From Knufia peltigerae (lineage: Eukaryota; Ascomycota; Eurotiomycetes; Chaetothyriales; Trichomeriaceae), in NCBI GenBank assembly GCA_030247855.1, contig JAPDRN010000143.1:19770-83769 (forward strand): 64,000 nucleotides of DNA, read 5' to 3'. The notes below the pieces were generated by a model, which did no database searches, was not told the DNA's origin, and saw only the letters and a list, made by a program, of their open reading frames with translations. A program made the position numbers and the translations under genes. Positions 56,339 to 64,000 of the stretch are shown here, piece by piece. Numbering within the stretch: the stretch's first letter is position 1; each line of letters starts with the position of its first letter.

Positions 56339-58557
56339 ATGATATCTGACGAACATTATGACCTCTGTCGTCCTATCCTGGACGACAGTACGATAGATGA
56401 AGAGGAGAAGACCGAACGCCTTGAGGAACTTCTCGCTAAAGAGGCTGGGTTAAGTGGTACTCCCCTGGAAAATGCCGTTCTGAACGCTTTGTGGAAACAC
56501 CGGAATGCGCAACGAGGAGAGAACTCGGACACTCCATTACGGCATCAAGTCATTCGCAAGTCATCGCCAGCGCCATGGCAGGCCAGAGCTCCTACGCCGC
56601 TAGGTTCACCTCCACCTCTCTCCTCAAGCCCGGCTCTCTCAACCGGCTTTCCAGTCTCGCGCCCAAGTTTCTCTCGGCAAAGGTCCAGTGCGCCGTCCCC
56701 ATTCGCTTCTCCTCGACCATCTCCTCGACTTGCTTTGGCGCAACCTATACCCCATAGTCCGAGCCTGAATGCTTATGAGTTTTCTGATGCCAGCCCTGCC
56801 CCGGATATTTATGGAGACTACGGCCATGAGAACGTGGACTGGCTGCTGGCGGATGAAAATGGAAGTAATGCTGCTTTCGGTAGCCTTAATGCAGTTGCAC
56901 CAGAGTGGCTTCCTCAACCGGATATGAGCCCTTATGATATATTACGATCCGTGTTAGGTGACCGGAAAACCGATGAGGAGATCGAGGATGCTCTAAACAA
57001 GAATTCATACGACCTCGGTGCCACTATTGCTTCGCTACTTGGAACCGATAGTGGTGATGCTCAATATACGGGGGTACCCAGCAGTGACGCCAATGTCTTG
57101 GTTGGGAAGTCTATGGCGGTCAATCCAGTTCGACCGACGACGCCTGGATCATCCAAAAGCCCCATTGTCTGTAAATACTGGCTGGCATCCGGATCGTGTC
57201 TGCGTGCCGATTGTCGATTTGCTCACGACACGAGCGGCTATCTTTGCAAGTAAGTGGTGAACATAGATGATGAGCGCACAGGCTGACGTATTCAAGGTAT
57301 TGGATGAGCGGCAACTGCTTAGCCGGCGATGCTTGTCAATTTTCTCACGATCCAGCCCTCCTTATCAATCAACTTAATGTGAATGAGAATGGCCAGACCG
57401 CGACGTTCCAACTCCAGGACCAGTATGACCAGTTCCCAACACTATCAGCGCAAAATGTAAGAAGCACACTTCAAGCTGGGTTAGCTGCAGGCAACACTTT
57501 CGTTCCGAGCAGTCAAAAATCTCGAAGTGCGTTGGGAAATTTTGGTACTACATCGCGACCACATTCGCGGCCCAGTTCCCGCCATCAGAATCGTCCCGAA
57601 ACGCCATCGTCATTGGCTATGGATGACACAGATGCGTTCCCTGCTTTGGGATCTCTGAGTGCTAAAAGGGCAAAACATCATGGTCATCGGTCTAGACATG
57701 GCCATAGTGTCGAAAAAGAACAGCCATCTTCGCTTGCTGATGTCGTGCGCATGTCGCCCTCCCCAGTACCAGGTCAGGCACGCAAGGGTGACGCGATCCG
57801 CAAAATTCGCACCTATGGTGGCTCGGAGAGTGCGGCAGCGAAGAGAATACCTGAGCCACAGCATATCCCGTGGCTAGAAACGGGCTCGCGTGCTAATCAA
57901 CAGTATTTAAAGTATAGACAGGAAGCTATTAAACATGGCAGCGTCCGCAACAAATTTCTGCAAAGGTAAGCCGGTCATTGGATGAGGAAGACGTTCGCTG
58001 ACATGGGTAGTGCTGCACAAGCGTGGAATCGCAACGATGCACGGGCTGCGAAGGCATTGTCGCTACGAGGACAGGCCGAGAACGATGCGATGAGAAAGGC
58101 TCATCGAGAAGCAGCGAAAGCGCTATATGACGAACGAAACGCACATCTCTCATCAACAGATGACAGTGATGAGCTGTATGTCGATCTTCATGGTCTTCAT
58201 CCTGAAGAAGCCATTGAATATCTAGAGAATATCCTTCTTACCCAATCCAAGCGAGGCAGAAGAATTGTCTACGCCATCACTGGGACTGGTCACCACAGCA
58301 AAAACGGCAAGGACAAAGTAGGCAAAGGCGTCCGAAATTGGCTTAACGAATGGGGCTATACGTTCCGAGAGTTCAGCGTGCCAGGGGAGCGAGGCGGCTA
58401 TATTGGAGGTGTGCTAGGAATCGATATCACGAGTCACAGACGGCAGCCCATCTCACTGGAAAGTGACTCGAGAGAAGGAGAGACTTCTCCTCCGGCGGTT
58501 GTGGCAACTATTGGGGCTAAGATACAGGTGCTGAAGCGTGACGAAGTGCCCGCTTGA
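56339..58557 (+). CDS. CUE-like, CCCH zinc finger and SMR domain protein (Cue2-like nuclease)
   Basis: Exons 56339-57249, 57297-57965 and 58011-58557 give 708 aa. A Ser/Pro-rich N-terminus leads to a CUE/UBA-like helix set (YDILRSVLGDRKTDEEIEDALNK). Two CCCH fingers follow, CKYWLASGSCLRADCRFAH and CKYWMSGNCLAGDACQFSH; the second is split by intron 1. The C-terminus is an SMR domain: LYVDLHGLHPEEAIEYLE (DLHG) and ITGTGHHSKNGKDKVGKGVRNWL. Yeast Cue2 and human N4BP2 use CUE and SMR domains to cut mRNA at stalled, collided ribosomes in no-go decay. A similar cytosolic role is likely but inferred. Intron 2 is 45 nt with donor GTAAGC, a CTGAC branch site and a TAG acceptor; unspliced RNA meets an in-frame TAA. 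Confidence 0.88.
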
Positions 58558-58927
58558 GGCGTCGCTCGATATAGGTGGTAATCGCCGACTTTATCAGCTC
58601 GAGTGAAATGATGTGGTCTTGAAATGATATTGGAAGAATACAAATAGCATGCCAGTTAGCTGGGCATGCAGCGAGATCATCACCATCAGGATGACAACCC
58701 TCGATAGAAGAGATCCAATATATCATCTTTTCATGGAAGCACGATATCTAGATCATTTTTGGCTCTCTGCTAATCCCACCGAGGAAGCCCTTGTTGGTTT
58801 CGTGGTTGCCTCAGATTGGTGCCTTTGTTATACTGGCGGTTCTCTGCGCCGTAATGGAACAGTCTCCTGGCTCTACTCGGGACGTTCGAGGTGTGTCTTG
58901 CTCGGGACACTAGAGAACCTGACCGGA
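58558..58927. other. Convergent 3' flank of the CCCH/SMR and TIM21 genes
   Basis: A 370-bp spacer between convergent stops. No gene or clear element is seen. Confidence 0.5.
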
Positions 58928-59892
58928 CTACCGCCATTGCACCCCGAACATCTTGGCGACCTTGCCCTTGACGTTCCTCTCGGCCTCCTTGTTTTCCAAG
59001 TAGATCGTCTCGTGGCCCTTGACGGTCAGACTGAGCAGCTGGTACTCCAACCTGTCCCCGTCGCGCGGCTTGGTCATGTGCACGCTCACGACGCCCGAGC
59101 CCTCGGGCCCTGCCACGTTGAAGTGCATTCGAAAGTGCGTCGTCCCGTATCGGTCGGTCTCGGTCGAGTGCGCGAGGGGTCGGGCGCGCGCCCATTTGTT
59201 GGAGGTGGGTTCGCCGAAGGCCTTGATCTCCCTTGAAGGGCCTAGGAGGGCTCGACACTCGGGCGACGATTTTATACGTGACACTGCGGCGTTGAATTGG
59301 ATCGCCGACGAGTCCGGGGAGACGAGTTCTTGGTACAAGAGGTAGGATATCGTGGCCTATGTATTTTTGATCGATGGAAGATATCAGTATGTTTTGGATG
59401 AGGAGAACCCAGGTGGTCTCGGGCTTGCGAGCGGCACAATTTGAGGGAAACGAAGAGGAAGGAGAAGAAACGTACAGTCCCTACGAGACCTGCGGCGACG
59501 ACAAGAAAATTGAACGTCTGTTGTGTCCCCCGGGCCGCTTTCTCGGATGTACTGAGTTCGGACCAATTGTAACGTCCGTCGTCGCTGGTCACGCTGATGG
59601 CTCGTCGGGGAGTGTTGGACGAGGAGGAGCTACTGGTGCTTGCATGACGGAAGGCTTGTCCGGAGGTGGGCAGTGAAAGGGCAGGGCGACTGACCATCCG
59701 AGACAAAGTTCGTATCTGAGGTCTCGATGTCGAGTTGTGAGATGCATAAGAAGGGGGAGAAGTGGTGGTCAAGAGTAGTAGGGTGGTGGTGGTGGCATCA
59801 GCTTGTGGTTTCTCGAATCGTATGCTCGCTGCGGCGGCGGGTTGAGATCGAAGACGACATGCTTGTTGGAATGCACGAGCTTGAGAGGCCAT
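58928..59892 (-). CDS. TIM21: Mitochondrial import inner membrane translocase subunit Tim21
   Basis: Exons 59892-59476 and 59356-58928 give 281 aa. The N-terminus is an Arg/Ala/Ser-rich mitochondrial presequence (MASQARAFQQACRLRSQ), followed by low-complexity Ser/Thr. A single membrane span (LVVAAGLVGTATISYLLYQEL) is completed across the intron. The intermembrane-space domain contains IQFNAAVSRIKSSPECRALLG, HFRMHFNVAGPEGSGVVSVHM and EYQLLSLTVKGHETIYLEN, the Tim21 core. Tim21 tethers the TIM23 complex to Tom22 and to respiratory complexes during import. The model is clean. Confidence 0.93.
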
Positions 59893-60599
59893 GGGGAACC
59901 GACGAGTACCTCAAGGCCCTTGAAGTGTAGGTCAACTCTTCGTCGCGAAGATATGCGCTTTGCGAAAGCAGAGAAGCCGCGAACCTCAAAAGGTCTAACA
60001 AACGAGCGCAGGAAAAAGAGAGGACGTTTTCGTTCAGCGAATGATTGAGGAGACGATGGAGTATCAGGCTGTTTTCTCTCCCCGCAAACTGAATCGGTCC
60101 AGGGAGCCCTGCCGAGGCTGTACATACGGTAAACATTGTCCTACATGAGTTGAACCCGCCTTTTTGGAGGTAGAGAAATGATACAGACTTCTCGGGGATT
60201 GCGAATTGCTTCTTTCTCCGTATAGTGAGCATCCATGGTTTTCTTACCAAGCAGACTTTGTCGAAGAAAGTCGTATCTTCATGGTGGAAATATCGATCCC
60301 GAGGGAAGAAAATTCTCGGCGATAAGAGTTTCCAAGTCCAGCTTCACGGGTGACATCAGTATTTGGATGCCTGCTGCCTGCTTGTATAGAAGACATTGAA
60401 GTTGTAAATTTCAAATATCCAGACGACGAATAAATGTACTCTGTAGTACACCCTTCCTCCCAGAATACCAATCATCAGTCCCAGGACAGCGACGCCTCAA
60501 TAAATCTTCTATCAAAGATACGCCTGGAGCTCAACCAGCTCGAATCGACATTTTACCTATCTACGTGTTAGCTAGAATCACCAAGTGACGTACTCAAAG
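59893..60599. promoter_or_regulatory. Divergent promoter region of TIM21 and an SDR gene
   Basis: About 700 bp between head-to-head starts. No ORF I can support and no clear motif beyond ordinary A/T-rich patches before the SDR start. Confidence 0.4.
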
Positions 60600-61886
60600 A
60601 TGCCCGATGAATTCAACATCCAGCCGAACTTTGGCTCGACATTTCGCACCTTTTTGCACTCACAATTTCTCGTCACGCCGCCATATCCGGAGCATTCTTT
60701 TGCGGGACAGACGGTGATTGTCACTGGGTCGAACGTTGGTCTCGTAAGTACATGACTTCTTCTTCAACCGCTTGAAATCTTTATGGTTCAAGGAGCGAGT
60801 CCAACTGTGCCAAAGACCTTGCATTGAACCGCTTCGTGCATCTATTGACACTTCACTTACTAGGGATTGGAAGCAGCGCGGCACTTTTATCGTCTCAACT
60901 GTGCCAAGCTCGTATTGGCGGTGCGTACTGTATCCAAGGGGCAATCGGCGAAAGAGGACATCGTCCGCAGTGTTCGACATCGGACGGACGCAGATGCTAT
61001 AGAAGTATGGCCTCTGGACCTCACGAGCACGGCTTCGACGTTGGCCTTTGCACAGAAGGCAAAGACCGAGCTGTCTCGACTGGACGTCGTGGTGGAAAAC
61101 GCTGGAATCAGTAATCCCACATGGCACGTCCACGAGGGTTTCGAGGCGGTCATCCAGGTCAACGTCATCAACACTCTACTGCTCGCGTTGAGTCTCCTAC
61201 CCAAGCTCACCGAGACAAAGAACCGATTCCCAGACTCGACTCCACATTTGGAAATTGTCAGTTCAGAGGTCCACAAATTCACCAAGTTTCCAGAGGCCAA
61301 TGCTCCAGATTTGTACCAAACGTTGAATGACGAGGCATCATCCAACCTCTATGATAGGTGAGTACTTTCATGTTGGGCCTTTTTCATTCATCCTGCGCCC
61401 ACTTTGGTCTGTTCGAACGGACGGACGGGCGTGACATGGGTCTGACAACTTTGAATCCCCAGGTACAATGTCAGCAAGCTACTGGAAGTCCTGTTCATTC
61501 GGGAATTCGTCTCGCGGCTGAGCCACTCTCAGCCGTCCTCGCAACCTCCGGTCGTCATCACGCTCGTCAATCCAGGCTTGTGCCGAAGCTCGCTGGACAG
61601 AGACCAACATTTCCTCGTCAGAATGACCACGGACGTCCTCAGGTTCATCGTCGGGAGGGCGACGGAGGTGGGCTCGAGAACGTTGGTCCACGGTGCTTGT
61701 GCGGGCCCAGAGTCGCATGGCATGTTCATGTCAGATGGGAAGAATCAGGACGTGGAACCGTGGATATACACCGATCAAGGCAAGAAAGTGCAGAAGAAGG
61801 TGTTTGAACAGACCATGAAAGTCTTGGACGAAAGACGCTTCAAGGGATCGAAGCCAGATTGGGGATTCGACGTGGGAGAATATTGA
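60600..61886 (+). CDS. Classical short-chain dehydrogenase/reductase
   Basis: Exons 60600-60743, 60864-61357 and 61463-61886 give 353 aa. The cofactor motif is TGSNVGLGLE at residues 43-52 (TGxxxGxG), assembled across intron 1. VVVENAGIS is the NAG motif, LEIVSSEVHKF holds the catalytic Ser, and YNVSK at residues 214-218 supplies Tyr and Lys, created at the third exon junction. LVNPGLCRSSL follows the active site. The layout matches retinol-dehydrogenase-like fungal SDRs of about 330-350 aa. NAD(P)-dependent oxidoreduction is expected; the substrate is unknown. Only the first two exons are separated by a longer intron (120 nt). Confidence 0.9.
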
Positions 61887-62616
61887 TGGCTCGAGTGTCG
61901 GTGAGCAACAACTCGTGCCTACTTGCAGTATTCGCGGTGGTCTTTCCGCAGAGGGGCATTTGGGATACGCGCGGGAGCATTCGTCGCGAGGAACGGCAGC
62001 ACGATGCTGTGTTCTGGACTTCAGCCACGAATGTTTTTAAAGGTCTGATTGTCAGGCGTAAAGGGGGAAGTAGCATCACTAGAGATTTTTTTTTTCTCTC
62101 GGAGCTGTTCAGGTATATCAAGCTCGAGAACGATCGATGAAGGCTCAGAGTTTCAATCCGGCAGTTGTGGTGAATTGTTTACACGATCCCTAAAGGAGGT
62201 GGACAAAGCAGGTGCCGAGACCGGGACGGTTGTCCAATGCTCGTTTTTGCGTCGGTTCTGTCCATATCGATCTCAAGGCGGCACAAAGCTATTTACATCT
62301 ACACAGTAAGAGCTGCTCCGAGCTCTCCGGGCACGCCGCTTTCACAAGCTGACGACCTGCTTCGCAGCTCAACCACTCTTCTCATTCCCTCCAGCACTCT
62401 CACGCACCCTGGCAAGCAACAATCTGATTTTTGCTGCTGCAGGGCCCCTTGGTACGCCACCGTCTCAAGACACGAGTTCCCATAGTTGGCAACCAACAGG
62501 GTTGAATACATTCTTCTTTGAGTGCCTATGAAGAAGGGATGTGGAGGTGTATTACATTTAAAGGAGTTGTCTCGCTACGTACCGTGTACATACTCAACTC
62601 AGGTAGATGACGCTGG
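61887..62616. other. Convergent 3' region
   Basis: About 730 bp between convergent genes. It contains a run of ten T at about 62087-62096; no gene is seen. Confidence 0.45.
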
Positions 62617-63839
62617 TCACCACTCATATATCAAGCATAAAGAACCGATAGTCCTGACCCTTGCCTGCTGGTATAGATATAGGTTGAACATCTCCCCAGC
62701 CTGGTTCATGGCGCCCTGGTGTTGCGACTTCCAGTCCTTTAATTTTTGTATACCATCGAGCTCGGCCGAGTCGATGTCTCCCAAAAGGACGCCAACCCCG
62801 CTCATGTCCTCGCTTTTGGCGGTTCCGCCATTGTCCGCGGAGAATTGTAGCTTCATGGGGTTGATGCCTCTCGTGCTCGCTCGCAGCAGATCGACCAACA
62901 TCCCGTAGCTGCACTCCCTCATCCACAGTCGTTTCGAATGGGAGTTCCCCCAGACGAGTTCTCGGACCGGCGACGGAACGGCCATCATGGCGTCGACGAA
63001 GATGATTGCGGCACAGGTCGCCAGGCTGGCACCCAGTGTCGCGGGGAACCAGTCTGCCCTTCTGGTCGACAGGCATAAGCTCGACAGGAGGGAAAATGCG
63101 CGGTTGAGACGCCTCCGCAATGCGGAAACGATGCCAGCTATCGTTTGCGCCGGGGGGGCGGGTTCTGGATGGCCAGGGTCGTCGTCACACTTGATGAAAC
63201 ATCGATAGAGGTGGCATGTCGCTATGACCAAGAATCCACTTACTTGTAGGCACTCATTCTGTTGTGGGGGGGCCATGTCAGTAGGAGTGCTGACTGATAA
63301 TCTCAGAAAGGAGAGGGGGGGCGGAGGAGGAGGAGGAGGAGGAGGAGGAGGAGGAGGAGAGACGTCTGAGAAGAGGCGGCATACAGGCCTCGTTTGTCTC
63401 TGTTGGTACGCGCTGACAATGTCGACCAGTTGATGAAGATCGTTGCCAAAGATCTTGATGGACTCTAGATCCTGCTTGAGTTGTTCCCACAGCGTACCGG
63501 GTCGATTATTCCGCACATCGACAATACTTGCTCCAAGTTCTCCTGTCCGAGCCTGTGGCACCAAGTAGCGCCACGAGGGTACCTTGCACGCCAATTCTGG
63601 TAGATCAGCCAGAGACGCCTCAAAATTCGCTAAATCAAGTTTGGTTTATCGTCAGACTGCACAAGCCTTCATACGGTCGGTCAGAGGCACAACGACCTAC
63701 TAGGTACGATACAAAGCGTCAGGTCCTGCAAACGTTCCCGTCGACAGCCCAATTCAGATGGCCATACCCTGAATGCCGGGACACGGCAAGAATTACAAAT
63801 ACCGGGGCCATTACACTGTCGAGGGCCGTACCGGCTCAT
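62617..63839 (-). CDS. Unrecognised fungal protein with Cys-containing N-terminus
   Basis: Proposed exons 63839-63701, 63629-63385, 63258-63244 and 63189-62617 give 323 aa. The first splice is well supported by phase (LCIVPTNFEASLADLPEL). The middle two are tentative, because the frame can also be read through 63384-63190, where the (TCC)n run would code polyproline. The N-terminus QCNGPGICNSCRVPAFRVWPSELGCRRERL has four Cys in a loose pattern that recalls a degraded binuclear zinc cluster, but the standard Zn2Cys6 spacing is absent. The rest is helical, with TLWEQLKQDLESIKIFGNDL and a Cys/Ala-rich hydrophobic patch (LGASLATCAAIIFVDAMMAV). I cannot name the family. It may be related to fungal Zn-cluster-like regulators. 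Confidence 0.5.
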
Positions 63840-64000
63840 GATCAGTTTGAGATAGAAAAACCGGTATTTGGCGAAGGGGGGGGGGGGGGGGAAGGGTACC
63901 AATGCCTGGCTTGTGTTAAGTGCGGCAACGCCCGCCGGCCCCAATGTGACGCTTTGCTCACCCGTTACAGTACTAAATGTGGTGTAAGGAAGGAAGAACA
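63840..64000. other. Upstream region with a 16-base G run
   Basis: A homopolymer of 16 G lies at 63876-63891, about 37 bases upstream of the minus-strand start. On that strand it is poly-C within the promoter or leader. Confidence 0.5.

Noticed and set aside
57966..57986. A 21-nt intron (GTAAGC to GATGAG) in the SMR gene
   Set aside because: It is too short for splicing. A 45-nt intron from the same donor to the TAG at 58010 has a branch site and gives a better protein.
1..64000. CRISPR arrays, rRNA genes, bacterial-type operons
   Set aside because: None seen; the gene structure is eukaryotic throughout and no regular spacer-repeat array occurs.

Overview
The window looks like filamentous ascomycete (Pezizomycotina) nuclear DNA. 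Most genes are split by short introns of about 45-80 bp with GT..AG borders and CTAAC/CTGAC-like branch sites. Two fungal binuclear-zinc regulators, many MFS transporters and an FMO with an N-terminal NTF2-like domain are typical of that group. Housekeeping genes (ARF6-type GTPase, NHP2, TIM21, TVP38, REX3-type exonuclease, SAC7-like RhoGAP) are intact. A Eurotiomycetes source (perhaps Chaetothyriales) is a guess from overall feel, not shown by the sequence. I rebuilt gene models by hand from frame, splice consensus and protein continuity; every multi-exon model given is a multiple of three.

Layout. Positions 1-1.6 kb show no gene. From 1.6 to 19.7 kb lies a catabolic-looking block: a hybrid C2H2/Zn2Cys6 regulator, a peroxisomal D-amino-acid oxidase (DAO) divergently paired with a proline-racemase-family trans-3-hydroxy-L-proline dehydratase, a second Zn2Cys6 regulator, an allantoate/nicotinate-type permease, a sugar-porter MFS protein, and a divergent FMO / EthD-domain pair. 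From 19.7 to 32.7 kb the DNA is gene-poor: a conserved TPR-like protein, a vezatin/Inp2-like membrane protein, an orphan acidic protein, a candidate 370-bp MITE, and an extended SDR. From 32.7 to 64 kb is mostly housekeeping: ARF6, REX3, a DUF676 lipase, a HAD-IIA (CECR5-like) protein, RhoGAP, NHP2, a CorA-like protein, TVP38, a CCCH/SMR protein, TIM21, a classical SDR, and an unrecognised protein with a cysteine-containing N-terminus.

How genes may work together. DAO acting on D-proline and the hydroxyproline dehydratase both make delta1-pyrroline-2-carboxylate, so the divergent pair with its flanking regulators suggests a proline/hydroxyproline scavenging unit. Two HGATAR sites in the shared promoter fit nitrogen control. 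This is inference; no reductase for the product is present in the window.

Most notable non-genic signals: a TA-flanked, terminally inverted element with internal degenerate repeats at 28.9-29.3 kb, and a dispersed 9-mer TACTCCGTA/TACGGAGTA found eight times, about 16 times more often than random expectation.
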